Shown piece by piece: positions 1 through 7,684 of a stretch of DNA of 7,684 nucleotides (its first letter is position 1; each line of letters starts with the position of its first letter). The notes under the pieces are model-generated. The model was not told where the DNA came from, ran no database searches, and was given only the letters and a program-made list of their open reading frames with translations. The position numbers and the translations under genes were made by a program. The DNA comes from DATNNN01 sp035601815. Its GTDB lineage: Bacteria; Pseudomonadota; Alphaproteobacteria; Rhizobiales; Xanthobacteraceae. The stretch covers positions 1 through 7,684 of the forward strand of contig DATNNN010000253.1 of assembly GCA_035601815.1 (NCBI GenBank). The letters run 5' to 3'.

Positions 1-242
1 TCGCCGCGCGCGGCCGTGTCGAGCGCGGCTCGCGGCATCTGCCTGAAGTGGAGGCGCTGCCGCCGACCTTCCGGCTGTTGACCAAGAAGCCGGCGACGCC
101 CGCGGCCGACGAGGTCGCGGCGAATCCGCGTGCGCGCTCCGCCAAGCTGCGCGCCGCCGAGCGCAGCGACGCTCCGGCGCGCGCCGACGACCCGCTGGAT
201 GTGCTGATCGAGCGCTTTCCGTCGCTGTGGAGGAGCCGGTGA
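1..242 (+). CDS. rsmH: 16S rRNA (cytosine1402-N4)-methyltransferase RsmH, C-terminal part
   Basis: This is the 3' end of a gene that begins upstream of the window; the frame runs from base 3 to a TGA at 240-242 and gives 79 residues. The family methylates N4 of C1402 in 16S rRNA, in the decoding centre, using S-adenosylmethionine. The visible part carries the conserved C-terminal block SRHLPEV, then [11 protein letters not shown], then [14 protein letters not shown], which is the typical RsmH ending; the SAM-binding domain is outside the window. After that block about 20 residues follow, ending in FPSLWRSR. The GTG at 48 is not a start, because the homologous frame continues upstream of it. 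The gene leads the dcw cluster, normally after mraZ, and its stop overlaps the ftsL start by 4 bases (GTGA, 239-242). Identification is by family motif and by position before ftsL. Confidence 0.95.
   Translation, partial: AARGRVERGSRHLPEVEALPPTFRLLTKKPATPAADEVAANPRARSAKLRAAERSDAPARADDPLDVLIERFPSLWRSR
229..233 (+). promoter_or_regulatory. Ribosome binding site of ftsL
   Basis: GGAGG lies inside the last codons of rsmH and ends 5 bases before the GTG at 239. It supports 239 as the ftsL start. The in-frame GTG at 227 overlaps this site and so could not use it. Confidence 0.65.
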
Positions 243-610
243 TCATCCGCTTCTTCCAGCTCGTGGTGGTGGCCGCGCTCATCGCGGCGGCGGTGGCCGT
301 CTACGAGGTCAAGTACCAGTCCACCTACGACGCGCAACGGGTGGCGAAGCTGCGCGCTGAAATCCGCGGCGAGCAGGAGAATATCGCGGCGCTGCAAGCC
401 CAGTGGAACCGGCTCACGGCCCCGGCGCGTATCCAGGATCTGGCCGGCCGCCACCTCGGCATGAAGCCGCTTTCCGTCACCCAGTTCGGCGAGTTCGCGA
501 CCCTGCCGGAGCGGCCGGCGCCGCTCGGCGATCCCATTGGCGACATCATCGAGACGATGCAGGTCCACCCCAAGGCCGAGGCAACCGGCGCCCTCGGCGG
601 GGGCCGTTGA
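239..610 (+). CDS. ftsL: Cell division protein FtsL
   Basis: Small bitopic membrane protein of 123 residues. FtsL forms a complex with FtsB and FtsQ and helps activate the septal synthase FtsW-FtsI. A short cytoplasmic start (residues 1-7) precedes one hydrophobic segment at about 8-22. A periplasmic coiled coil follows, with heptad positions L38, I42, E45, I49, L52, W56 and L59. Next comes the conserved patch [18 protein letters not shown], which matches the FtsL pattern downstream of the coil. The tail (about 80-123) is rich in Pro, Gly and Ala and looks disordered. The GTG at 239 is chosen over the GTG at 227 because of the GGAGG at 229-233 and the 4-base overlap with the rsmH stop. The stop is 1 base before ftsI. 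FtsL sequences diverge strongly, so the call rests on topology, the short conserved patch and position between rsmH and ftsI. Confidence 0.92.
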   Translation: MIIRFFQLVVVAALIAAAVAVYEVKYQSTYDAQRVAKLRAEIRGEQENIAALQAQWNRLTAPARIQDLAGRHLGMKPLSVTQFGEFATLPERPAPLGDPIGDIIETMQVHPKAEATGALGGGR

Positions 611-611
611 C

Positions 612-2342
612 ATGCATGCGCTCCTGTCCCGCGTCCGCACCGCCGCCGCCCAAGCCCGCCGGCTGATCGGCGCGCTCAGCCTCAGCGACGGGCGCATCAA
701 GCGCGCGCGGCTGCAGCTCGTGGTCGCCGTCTTCGCCATCGCCTACGCGGTGATCGCCGGCCGCCTAGTGCTGTTCGGCGTGCAGCACGAGAGTCATCTG
801 GCGCGCCGGGCGCACTCGGAGGCGGTGGCCTCGGCGCGTCCCGACATCCTCGACCGCGCCGGCCGGGTGCTCGCCACCGACGTGCGCGCCGCCTCGCTCT
901 ACGCCGAGCCGCGCCGCATCATCGATCCGGACGAGGCGATCGACCAGATCGGCGCCGTCCTGCCCGACCTCGACGTCGGTGAGGCGCGCGAGCGGCTGGC
1001 GTCGAAGCGCGGCTTCGTCTGGCTCAAGCGCGAGATCACGCCGCGCCAGCAGTCGGCGATCTACCGCCTCGGGCTGCCGGGCGTGGGCTTCCTCACCGAG
1101 AACAAGCGTTCGTACCCGGGCGGGCCGCTCGCCGCCCACGTGCTCGGCCAGGTCAACATCGACAACGCCGGCATCGCCGGACTGGAAAAGTGGATCGACG
1201 CGCGCGGGCTCGCCGATCTGCACCTCGCCGGGCTCGCCACCGCGCGCACGCTGGAGCCGATCGAGCTCGCGCTCGACCTCGCCGTGCAGCACGCGGTGCG
1301 CGACGAGCTCGCCGCCGCGCGCGAGCACTTCAAGGCCAATGCCGCCACCGGCCTCGTGCTCGACGTGCGCAGCGGCGAGATCATCGCCATGGTGTCGCTG
1401 CCCGACTACGACCCCAACCGCTCGGGCAAGTCGAGCGATCCGGCGCGGCTGAACCGCCTCACCACCGGCGTATTCGAGATGGGCTCGACCTTCAAGGCGC
1501 TGACGGTGGCGATGGCGCTCGATTCCGGCAAGGCGACGCTCGCCTCGCAGTTCGACGCGCGCGAGCCGCTCAAGTTCGGCGGCCACACGATCAACGATTT
1601 TCACGGGCAGCGTCGCCTGCTGACCGTGCCCGAGGTGTTCACCTATTCCTCCAACATCGGCGCCGCGCGCATGGCGCTCGCGGTGGGCGTGGAAGGCCAC
1701 CGGGCGTTCCTCAAGAAGATGGGACAGCTCGATCGCCTGCGCACCGAGCTGCCGGAAAGCGCCGAGCCGCTGAAGCCGAAAGTGTGGAGCGAGGTGTCGA
1801 CCGCCACCATCGCCTTCGGCCACGGCCTGTCGGTGGCGCCGCTGCAGTCGGTGATGGCGACGGCGGCGCTGGTGAACGGCGGCTTGCTGATCCCGCCCAC
1901 GCTGCTCAGGCGCAGCGAGGCGGAAGCGAAGAAGCTCGCGGTGCGCGTGATCAAGCCGGAGACGAGCGACACCATGCGCTATCTCTTGCGCCTCAACGCC
2001 GAGAAGGGCACCGCGAAGGCGGCGGAAGTGCCGGGCTACTACGTCGGCGGCAAGACCGGCACCTCGGAGAAGGTGGTGCGCGGCCGCTACGTGAAGAACA
2101 AGGTGCTCACCGTGTTCATGGGCGTGTTTCCGTGCGACGCGCCGCGCTACCTCGTGCTGGTCATGCTCGACGAGCCGCAGCGCACGCCGGACAGTCGCGG
2201 CCAGGCGACCGCCGGCGTCAACGCCGCGCCCACCACCGGCAAGATCATCGCGCGCATCGCGCCGCTTCTCGGCGTTGCGCCGCGGCTCGATCTGCCGGCC
2301 GCCGACCGCATGTTGCTGGTGTCGCGGCGCGCGGCGAACTGA
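612..2342 (+). CDS. ftsI: Peptidoglycan D,D-transpeptidase FtsI (PBP3), septal
   Basis: Class B penicillin-binding protein of 576 residues, a normal length. It forms the 4-3 cross-links of septal peptidoglycan, working with FtsW in the divisome, and is a beta-lactam target. A basic cytoplasmic N-terminus (1-33) precedes a single membrane anchor (about 34-54). The non-catalytic PBP-dimer domain starts at RPDILDRAGRVLATD (76-90) and includes RSYPGG and GIAGLEKWID. The transpeptidase domain (about 245-560) has all three catalytic motifs: STFK with nucleophile S292 and K295, SSN at 346-348, and KTG at 481-483 within GGKTGTS. The ATG at 612 is chosen because it lies 1 base after the ftsL stop and gives a typical FtsI start; the frame is open upstream to 537, but that extension lies within ftsL. 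A run of G at 599-603 is the only, weak, ribosome binding site. The stop is 1 base before murE. Confidence 0.97.
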   Translation: MHALLSRVRTAAAQARRLIGALSLSDGRIKRARLQLVVAVFAIAYAVIAGRLVLFGVQHESHLARRAHSEAVASARPDILDRAGRVLATDVRAASLYAEPRRIIDPDEAIDQIGAVLPDLDVGEARERLASKRGFVWLKREITPRQQSAIYRLGLPGVGFLTENKRSYPGGPLAAHVLGQVNIDNAGIAGLEKWIDARGLADLHLAGLATARTLEPIELALDLAVQHAVRDELAAAREHFKANAATGLVLDVRSGEIIAMVSLPDYDPNRSGKSSDPARLNRLTTGVFEMGSTFKALTVAMALDSGKATLASQFDAREPLKFGGHTINDFHGQRRLLTVPEVFTYSSNIGAARMALAVGVEGHRAFLKKMGQLDRLRTELPESAEPLKPKVWSEVSTATIAFGHGLSVAPLQSVMATAALVNGGLLIPPTLLRRSEAEAKKLAVRVIKPETSDTMRYLLRLNAEKGTAKAAEVPGYYVGGKTGTSEKVVRGRYVKNKVLTVFMGVFPCDAPRYLVLVMLDEPQRTPDSRGQATAGVNAAPTTGKIIARIAPLLGVAPRLDLPAADRMLLVSRRAAN

Positions 2343-2343
2343 A

Positions 2344-3780
2344 ATGATCGCTCTCGCCGAGCTCTTGCCGGGCGCGAACGCGGGAATCCGCGTGAGCGGC
2401 ATTTCCGCCGACAGCCGCAGCGTTGCCGCCGGCGATCTGTTCGTGGCGGTGCCGGGGGCGCGGGCGGACGGCAAGAAATTCGCGGCGGAAGCCGCGCGCA
2501 AGGGCGCGGTGGCGGTGGTGGGCGAGGGGACGCGACCCGTCGATCTTCCACAAGCCACTCCTTATATCGAGGTCGCCGACGCGCGCGCGACGCTGGCGCA
2601 TGCGGCGGCGCGCCTCTACCCGCGCCAGCCGGGCACAATCGTCGCGGTGACGGGAACGAACGGCAAGACGTCGGTCGCCGCGTTCGTCCGCCAAATCTGG
2701 ACGCGGCTCGGCCGCAAGGCGGCGAGCATCGGCACGCTCGGCGTCACGGCTCCCAAGCGCACCGCGGCGGGCAGCCTGACCACGCCCGATCCGGTGGGGC
2801 TGCATCGCGTGCTCGATGCACTCGCGGGCGAGGGCGTGACCCACCTCGCCATGGAGGCCTCGTCGCACGGCCTCGATCAGCGCCGCCTCGACGGGGTGAA
2901 GCTGAAAGCCGGGGCCTTCACCAATCTCACCCGCGATCACCTGGACTATCACGGCACGCTCGAGGCCTACCGCGCGGCGAAGCTGCGGCTGTTCGACACG
3001 CTGTTGCCGGCGGGAGCCGCGGCGGTGATCGACGCGGACCATGACGAGGCGGCCGCTTTCGTCGCCGCCGCCGACAAACGCAAACTGCGGCTATATACCG
3101 TCGGCCGCAAAGGCCGCGATCTCACGCTGATCGAAGCAAAACCAGAAGGCTTCGCGCAATCGCTCGCAATCCGCGCCGCCGGAAAGGAGCATCGCGTGCG
3201 CCTGCCGCTCGTGGGCGCGTTCCAGGTTTCCAATGCGTTGGTCGCGGCGGGCCTCACGATTGCGGCCGGGTCGGCGGCCGCCGACACGATCGCGGCACTC
3301 GCGCATCTGCAAGGCGCGCTCGGCCGCCTCGAGCTCGCGGGCGAGAAGAACGGCGCTCCCATCTTCATCGACTACGCGCACACCCCCGATGCGCTCGCGA
3401 ACGCGCTCGCGGCGCTCCGGCCCTACGCCAAGGGACGCCTTGTGGTGGTCTTCGGCGCCGGCGGCGACCGCGACCAGGGCAAGCGGCCGCTCATGGGCAA
3501 GGCGGCGGTGGCGGCCGCCGACCGCGTTTACGTTACCGACGATAATCCGCGCAGCGAAGAGCCGGCGGCGATCCGCCGGGCGATCCTCGCGGCAGCACCG
3601 GCAGCCGTTGAGGTCGCGGACCGTAGCGCGGCGATCAAAGCCGCCGTCGACGAGTTGAAGTCGGGCGACGTGCTGCTCGTCGCCGGAAAGGGCCATGAAA
3701 CGGGCCAAATCCTGCGCGACCGAACTCTGCCTTATTCGGATCACGCGGCGGTTGCCGCCGCCCTCGGGACGAAGTCATGA
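2344..3780 (+). CDS. murE: UDP-MurNAc-L-Ala-D-Glu:meso-diaminopimelate ligase MurE
   Basis: Cytoplasmic ATP-dependent amino-acid ligase of 478 residues that adds the third peptide residue of the precursor. The N-terminal UDP-binding domain has ADSRSV (D23, S24, R25). The central ATPase domain has the P-loop GTNGKTS (104-110, K108), LTTPDP (T146, T147), the substrate-binding stretch MEASSHGLDQRR (E171, S173, S174, H175), and K213 in YRAAKLRLF, the position of the carbamylated lysine of the family. The C-terminal domain has DNPR (400-403), which in this family marks meso-DAP rather than L-lysine, and GKGHETGQ (G450, E452), also known to contact meso-DAP. The ATG at 2344 follows the ftsI stop by 1 base; the frame is open upstream to 2275, but that part overlaps the conserved end of ftsI. 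No clear ribosome binding site precedes it, so coupling to ftsI is likely. It overlaps murF by 4 bases. Confidence 0.97.
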   Translation: MIALAELLPGANAGIRVSGISADSRSVAAGDLFVAVPGARADGKKFAAEAARKGAVAVVGEGTRPVDLPQATPYIEVADARATLAHAAARLYPRQPGTIVAVTGTNGKTSVAAFVRQIWTRLGRKAASIGTLGVTAPKRTAAGSLTTPDPVGLHRVLDALAGEGVTHLAMEASSHGLDQRRLDGVKLKAGAFTNLTRDHLDYHGTLEAYRAAKLRLFDTLLPAGAAAVIDADHDEAAAFVAAADKRKLRLYTVGRKGRDLTLIEAKPEGFAQSLAIRAAGKEHRVRLPLVGAFQVSNALVAAGLTIAAGSAAADTIAALAHLQGALGRLELAGEKNGAPIFIDYAHTPDALANALAALRPYAKGRLVVVFGAGGDRDQGKRPLMGKAAVAAADRVYVTDDNPRSEEPAAIRRAILAAAPAAVEVADRSAAIKAAVDELKSGDVLLVAGKGHETGQILRDRTLPYSDHAAVAAALGTKS

Positions 3781-5204
3781 GTGAGCCGCTGTGGACGCTC
3801 GACGCGCTAAGCGCGGCGACCGGCGGCCGTGTGCGCGGCGCGCCGCCCGCCACGATCGCCGGCGTCTCCATCGACTCGCGCACGATTGGCGCGGGCGAGG
3901 CGTTCTTCGCCATCAAGAACAAGCTCGACGGTCACGCCTTCGTCGCCGACGCGCTGAAAGCGCGCGCGGCGCTCGCCGTGGTGGCCGAGAGCAAGCTCGC
4001 CGATATGCCACACGACGCGCCGCTCGTGGTGGTGCCGGACGTGATCGAGGCGCTCCGCGGCCTTGCGCGCGTGGCGCGGAAGCGAGCGCAGGCGAAAGTC
4101 GTCGCCGTCACCGGCTCCGCCGGCAAGACCGGCACCAAGGAGGCGCTGCGGCTCGCGTTCTCCCGCGAGGGCGAGACTTTCGCGTCGGCAGCCTCCCACA
4201 ACAATCATTGGGGCGTGCCGCTGTCGCTCGCCCGCCTGCCGCAAAGCGCGCGCTTCGCCGTGTTCGAGATCGGCATGAGCCACGCGGGCGAGATCGCGCC
4301 GCTCGTCGCGCTGGTGCGGCCGCAGGTGGCGATGGTCACCACGGTGGAGCCGGTGCACCTCGAACATTTCAAGAATGTGGAGGCGATCGCCGACGCCAAG
4401 GCGGAGATCTTCCAGACCGTGGAGCCGAACGGCGCGGCCGTGATCCCGCGCGACAATCCGCATTACGCGCGCCTCGCCGCTGCGGCGAAAAAGGCAGGCG
4501 TGACCAACATCGTCGGCTTCGGCGCGGACGCAAGCGCGCAGGCGCGCCTCGTCGACGTGGCGCTCAAGCCCAACTGCTCCTGCGTGCGCGCCGTGATCCT
4601 CGGCGACGACATCACCTACAAAATCGGCACGCCGGGGCGGCACGTAGTGATGAACTCGCTCGCGCTCCTCGCCGCGGCGAAGCTCGTCGGCGCCGATCTC
4701 GCCGTGGTGGCGTTGGCACTCGCCGAGCTCGCGCCGCCGCCCGGGCGCGGTCGGCGGCAGATGCTTACCGTCGGCAGCGGCACGGTTCTTCTCATCGACG
4801 AGAGCTACAACGCCAATCCCGCGTCCATGCGCGCGGCGCTCGCGGTGCTGGCGAACGCTCCCGTCGGCCCGCGCGGCCGGCGCATCGCGGTGCTCGGCGA
4901 CATGCTGGAGCTCGGGCGCGACGCCAAAGCGCTGCACCGTTCGCTCGCCGACGCCGTCGCCGGCGTCGATCTCATATTCTGCGCCGGTCCGCTGATGCGC
5001 GCGCTGTGGGACGCCTTGCCTGCCGCACGGCGCGGCGGCTATGCCGACAGCGCGGCCCGACTCGAATCGCAAGTGGAAGCGGCGCTCAGTCCGGGCGACG
5101 CGGTCATGGTCAAGGGCTCGAACGCGAGCCGCATGGGCGACGTGGTGAAGGCGTTGACCGTCCGGTTCCGCACGCCGGCGCCGGCCGAAGACGCGACCGC
5201 CTGA
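3777..5204 (+). CDS. murF: UDP-MurNAc-tripeptide:D-alanyl-D-alanine ligase MurF
   Basis: Cytoplasmic ATP-dependent ligase of 475 residues that adds D-Ala-D-Ala to UDP-MurNAc-tripeptide and so completes the soluble pentapeptide precursor. The N-terminal domain has GVSIDSRTI (G29, D33, S34, R35). The ATPase domain has the P-loop [13 protein letters not shown] (G113 to K117), then [23 protein letters not shown] and [19 protein letters not shown], in which K208 sits where Mur ligases carry the modified lysine. The C-terminal part has [18 protein letters not shown] (341-348), VLGDMLELG and [10 protein letters not shown]. These are MurF-type rather than MurC, MurD or MurE-type motifs. The ATG at 3777 overlaps the murE stop (ATGA), with a weak GGGA at 3766-3769. 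About 10 non-conserved residues at the C-terminus ([10 protein letters not shown]) are a plausible natural tail. The stop is 7 bases before mraY. Confidence 0.97.
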   Translation: MSEPLWTLDALSAATGGRVRGAPPATIAGVSIDSRTIGAGEAFFAIKNKLDGHAFVADALKARAALAVVAESKLADMPHDAPLVVVPDVIEALRGLARVARKRAQAKVVAVTGSAGKTGTKEALRLAFSREGETFASAASHNNHWGVPLSLARLPQSARFAVFEIGMSHAGEIAPLVALVRPQVAMVTTVEPVHLEHFKNVEAIADAKAEIFQTVEPNGAAVIPRDNPHYARLAAAAKKAGVTNIVGFGADASAQARLVDVALKPNCSCVRAVILGDDITYKIGTPGRHVVMNSLALLAAAKLVGADLAVVALALAELAPPPGRGRRQMLTVGSGTVLLIDESYNANPASMRAALAVLANAPVGPRGRRIAVLGDMLELGRDAKALHRSLADAVAGVDLIFCAGPLMRALWDALPAARRGGYADSAARLESQVEAALSPGDAVMVKGSNASRMGDVVKALTVRFRTPAPAEDATA

Positions 5205-5209
5205 GGGGA
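5203..5209 (+). promoter_or_regulatory. Ribosome binding site of mraY
   Basis: The purine run GAGGGGA begins inside the murF stop codon (TGA, 5202-5204). Its GAGG part ends 5 bases before the ATG at 5212. It is the clearest ribosome binding site in the second half of the window and supports the mraY start, at a junction where the genes do not overlap. Confidence 0.6.
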
Positions 5210-5211
5210 CG

Positions 5212-6297
5212 ATGCTTTACTGGCTCGCACAGTTCTCGGACACGTTCGGCCCGCTGAACGTATTCCGCTACATCACCTTCCGCACCGGCGGCGCGGTGCT
5301 GACCGCGCTCCTGTTCGTGTTCCTGTTCGGACCGTGGATGATCGCGCTCCTGCGCGTGCGCCAGGGCAAGGGTCAGCCGATCCGCGGCGACGGGCCGCCG
5401 TCGCACCTCCTCACCAAGAAAGGCACGCCCACTATGGGCGGGCTGATGATCCTGTCGGGTCTCGTGGTGGCGACGCTGTTGTGGGCGAATCTGACCAACC
5501 GCTACGTCTGGGTGGTGCTCGGCGTGACGCTCAGCTTCGGCGCCATCGGCCTCTACGACGACTACCTCAAGGTCACCAAGCAAACGCACAAGGGGTTTTC
5601 CGGCAAGCTGCGGCTCGTAATCGAGACGCTGATCGCCTGCGCCGCCGTGGTGGCGCTCATCTACATCGGCCGCTCGCCGCTCTCGAGCTCGCTGGCGTTT
5701 CCGCTGTTCAAGGACCTCGTCATCAACCTCGGCTGGCTGTTCGTGATCCTCGGCGCCTTCGTCATCGTCGGCGCCGGCAACGCGGTGAATCTCACCGACG
5801 GCCTCGATGGCCTTGCCATCGGCCCGGTGATGATCGCGGCGGCCACCTTCGTGGTCATCGCGTATCTGGCCGGCAACGTGGTCTACGCCGACTATCTGCA
5901 GATCCGCCACGTGGCGGGCGCCGGCGAGCTTGCCGTCGTGTGCGGCGCCGTGATTGGCGCCGGCATCGGCTTCCTGTGGTTCAACGCGCCGCCGGCGTCG
6001 ATCTTCATGGGCGACACCGGCTCGCTGTCGCTCGGCGGGCTGTTGGGTTCGGTCGCGGTCGCCACCAAGCATGAGCTGGTGCTGCCCATCATCGGCGGCC
6101 TGTTCGTGATCGAGGCGGTGTCGGTGATCGTGCAGGTCGTGTCCTACAAGCTCACCGGCAAGCGCGTGTTCCGCATGGCGCCGCTGCACCACCACTTCGA
6201 GCAGCAGGGCTGGACCGAGCCGCAGATCGTGATCCGCTTCTGGATCATCGCGATCGTGCTGGCGCTGCTCGGGCTCGCCACGCTGAAGCTGCGGTGA
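5212..6297 (+). CDS. mraY: Phospho-N-acetylmuramoyl-pentapeptide-transferase MraY
   Basis: Polytopic inner-membrane enzyme of 361 residues, the usual length. It transfers phospho-MurNAc-pentapeptide from UDP to undecaprenyl phosphate, giving lipid I. Many hydrophobic helices are spread over the whole length, consistent with the ten of the family. Early cytoplasmic motifs are [13 protein letters not shown] and KKGTPTMGG. Active-site motifs are DDYLK with D116 and D117, NLTDGLDG with N193, D196 and D199, MGDTGSL with D268, and the histidine loop HHHFE with H326 to H328. These match the Mg2+ and catalytic residues known from E. coli and Aquifex MraY to within one or two positions. The N-terminus [24 protein letters not shown] is a standard proteobacterial start, so the ATG at 5212 is secure. 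The gene follows murF by 7 bases and ends 5 bases before murD. Confidence 0.98.
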   Translation: MLYWLAQFSDTFGPLNVFRYITFRTGGAVLTALLFVFLFGPWMIALLRVRQGKGQPIRGDGPPSHLLTKKGTPTMGGLMILSGLVVATLLWANLTNRYVWVVLGVTLSFGAIGLYDDYLKVTKQTHKGFSGKLRLVIETLIACAAVVALIYIGRSPLSSSLAFPLFKDLVINLGWLFVILGAFVIVGAGNAVNLTDGLDGLAIGPVMIAAATFVVIAYLAGNVVYADYLQIRHVAGAGELAVVCGAVIGAGIGFLWFNAPPASIFMGDTGSLSLGGLLGSVAVATKHELVLPIIGGLFVIEAVSVIVQVVSYKLTGKRVFRMAPLHHHFEQQGWTEPQIVIRFWIIAIVLALLGLATLKLR

Positions 6298-6302
6298 GCC
6301 TG

Positions 6303-7684
6303 ATGACGCCGGTCACCGTCTTTCGCGGGCGCACGGTCGCCGTGTTCGGCCTCGGCGCGAGCGGACTCGCCACCTGCGCCTCGCTTCAGGCGGGCGGCGC
6401 CAAGGTCGTCGCCTGCGACGATATGATCGCGAAGATGCAGGAGGCGGCCGCCAAGGGGTACGCGACCGCGGACCTGCGTACGCTCGATTGGAAAACGGTC
6501 GCCGCACTCGTGCTCGCGCCCGGCGTGCCACTGACGCATCCCGAGCCGCATTGGAGCGTCAACCTTGCGCGCGCCGCCGGGGTCGAGGTCATCGGCGACA
6601 TCGAACTCTTCTGCCGCGAGCGCCGCGCCAGCGCGCGAGCGGCACCCTTCGCGGCGATCACCGGCACCAACGGCAAGTCGACGACGACCGCGCTTCTCGC
6701 CCACGTGCTCAAGGTGTGCGGCCGCGAGGTGGCCGTCGGCGGCAACCTCGGCACCGCGATCCTGACGCTGCCGCCGCCGAACGCGCGGCGCACCCACGTG
6801 ATCGAGTGCTCGTCGTTCCAGATCGATCTCGCGCCGGGTCTCGATCCCACCGTCGGCATTCTCTTGAACCTCGCGCCCGACCATCTCGACCGCCACGGCA
6901 CGATGGAAAATTACGCCACGATCAAGGAGCGGCTCGTGACCGGAGTGGAGGCCGGCGGCCTTGCCGTGATCGGCGTCGACGACGAACGGTGCGCCGCCGC
7001 TGCCGACCGGGTGGAGAAGGCGGGCAAGCGTGTGGCGCGGGTCTCGGTGGAGCGGCCGCTCGCCGACGGCGTCTATCGCGACGGCGACGCCATCGTCATG
7101 GCAGAGGAGGGGGTGGCGCGCTTCACCATTCCGCTTGCCGGCATCGGCAGCCTGCGCGGCGCCCACAACGCCCAGAACGCCGGTGCCGCCTTCGCCGCGG
7201 CGCAAGCGCTGGGCTTGCCGGCGGAGAAAATCGCGAGCGCCCTCAATAGCTTCCCGGGGCTGGCGCATCGCATGGAGGAGGTCGGCAAGAAGGGCCGCGT
7301 CCTTTTCGTCAACGACTCCAAGGCGACCAACGCCGACGCGGCAGCACGCGCGCTGTCGTCGTTCGACGACATCTTCTGGATCGCCGGCGGCAAGGCCAAG
7401 ACCGGGGGCATCGCGCCGCTCTCGGAGTTCTTCCCGCGCGTGCGCAAGGCGTACCTGGTGGGCGAGGCGGCGGCGGAGTTCGCCCGCACGCTCGAAGGCA
7501 AGGTCGAGCACGCGATCGCCGGCACGCTTGAGCGCGCCGTGACCCTCGCCGCGCGCGAAGCGGAAGCCTCGGATGCCGCCGAGCCCGTGGTGCTGCTGTC
7601 GCCCGCGTGCGCCAGCTACGACCAGTATCCCAACTTCGAGGTGCGCGGCGACGCGTTCCGCGCGCTGGTGCACTCACTGCCGGG
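6303..7684 (+). CDS. murD: UDP-MurNAc-L-alanine:D-glutamate ligase MurD (3' end beyond the window)
   Basis: Cytoplasmic ATP-dependent ligase that adds D-Glu to UDP-MurNAc-L-Ala, before the MurE step. 460 codons are visible with no stop; MurD proteins are usually about 440-470 residues, so only a few codons are missing. The N-terminal UDP-binding fold has VFGLGASG and [10 protein letters not shown]. The ATPase domain has the P-loop GTNGKST (121-127, K125), ECSSFQID (E168, S170, S171), [10 protein letters not shown], and K208 in YATIKERL, the position of the carbamylated lysine. The C-terminal D-Glu-binding domain has [22 protein letters not shown] (N337, K340, T342, N343) and [10 protein letters not shown] from S433, then [12 protein letters not shown]. 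The ATG at 6303 gives the common [13 protein letters not shown] start; an in-frame GTG at 6294 that overlaps the mraY stop is an alternative. GGTGAG at 6293-6298 may serve as the ribosome binding site. ftsW and murG would be expected next. Confidence 0.97.
   Translation, partial: MTPVTVFRGRTVAVFGLGASGLATCASLQAGGAKVVACDDMIAKMQEAAAKGYATADLRTLDWKTVAALVLAPGVPLTHPEPHWSVNLARAAGVEVIGDIELFCRERRASARAAPFAAITGTNGKSTTTALLAHVLKVCGREVAVGGNLGTAILTLPPPNARRTHVIECSSFQIDLAPGLDPTVGILLNLAPDHLDRHGTMENYATIKERLVTGVEAGGLAVIGVDDERCAAAADRVEKAGKRVARVSVERPLADGVYRDGDAIVMAEEGVARFTIPLAGIGSLRGAHNAQNAGAAFAAAQALGLPAEKIASALNSFPGLAHRMEEVGKKGRVLFVNDSKATNADAAARALSSFDDIFWIAGGKAKTGGIAPLSEFFPRVRKAYLVGEAAAEFARTLEGKVEHAIAGTLERAVTLAAREAEASDAAEPVVLLSPACASYDQYPNFEVRGDAFRALVHSLP

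Noticed and set aside
1190..2347. Open frame of 385 codons on the + strand in another frame within ftsI
   Set aside because: Arg- and Ala-rich product fully inside the FtsI transpeptidase domain, with no recognisable features.
765..2558. Open frame of 597 codons on the minus strand, opposite ftsI and the start of murE
   Set aside because: It is antisense to a gene with intact catalytic motifs. Its product is an Arg-, His- and Ala-rich low-complexity sequence with no recognisable domain. Long antisense frames are expected where third positions are nearly all G or C, because stop codons become rare.
3807..5072. Open frame of 421 codons on the minus strand, opposite murF
   Set aside because: His-, Arg- and Gly-rich translation typical of the reverse complement of a GC-rich gene, with no domain seen.
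5202..5214. Possible promoter or terminator between murF and mraY
   Set aside because: The gap is only 7 bases, and the purine run is explained as the mraY ribosome binding site. I see no hairpin followed by a T-run here or at any other junction.
3791..5257. Open frame of 488 codons on the + strand in another frame within murF, running into mraY
   Set aside because: The product is almost entirely Arg, Ala and Gly, it overlaps murF completely, and it has no start context of its own. It is a composition artefact.
6144..7673. Open frame of 509 codons on the minus strand, opposite the end of mraY and murD
   Set aside because: Same GC-driven shadow effect. The product is Arg-, Gly- and Ala-rich without a domain, and the opposite strand encodes a complete set of MurD motifs.
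1..7684. Search for mobile elements, CRISPR arrays, tRNA genes or a novel accessory system
   Set aside because: Essentially every base is inside a recognisable dcw gene in the usual order, and I saw no direct repeats, inverted repeats or tRNA-like segments.

Overview
The window is an uninterrupted piece of a bacterial dcw (division and cell wall) cluster. It is very GC-rich and every gene is on the + strand, in the order rsmH (3' end) - ftsL - ftsI - murE - murF - mraY - murD (5' part, nearly complete). The gene order, the alphaproteobacterial style of MurF ([13 protein letters not shown] followed by [12 protein letters not shown]) and MraY, and the meso-diaminopimelate signature in MurE (DNPR) point to a Gram-negative alphaproteobacterium. 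The order Hyphomicrobiales (Rhizobiales) is most likely. That placement rests on recognising protein style, not on a search.

Layout: 1-242 encodes the C-terminal end of the 16S rRNA methyltransferase RsmH. 239-610 encodes the small bitopic divisome protein FtsL and overlaps the rsmH stop codon. 612-2342 encodes FtsI (PBP3), the septal transpeptidase. 2344-3780 encodes MurE, 3777-5204 MurF, 5212-6297 MraY, and 6303 to the window end MurD, which lacks only its last few codons. Gaps between genes range from a 4-base overlap to 7 bases, so there is no room for internal terminators, and the seven genes are probably one polycistronic unit with translational coupling.

Together the genes make and use the peptidoglycan precursor. 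MurD adds D-Glu, MurE adds meso-DAP and MurF adds D-Ala-D-Ala to the UDP-MurNAc peptide in the cytoplasm. MraY moves the phospho-MurNAc-pentapeptide onto undecaprenyl phosphate in the membrane. FtsI cross-links the polymer at the septum, in a complex that includes FtsL. All catalytic motifs I looked for are intact, and I found no frameshifts, insertions, RNA genes, repeats or mobile elements.

No previously undescribed system is visible. Very long open frames exist in other frames and on the opposite strand, but they are GC-composition shadows of the real genes. The findings are modest: start-site choices, coupling junctions, a composition dip in murE and a possible scarcity of GANTC sites.
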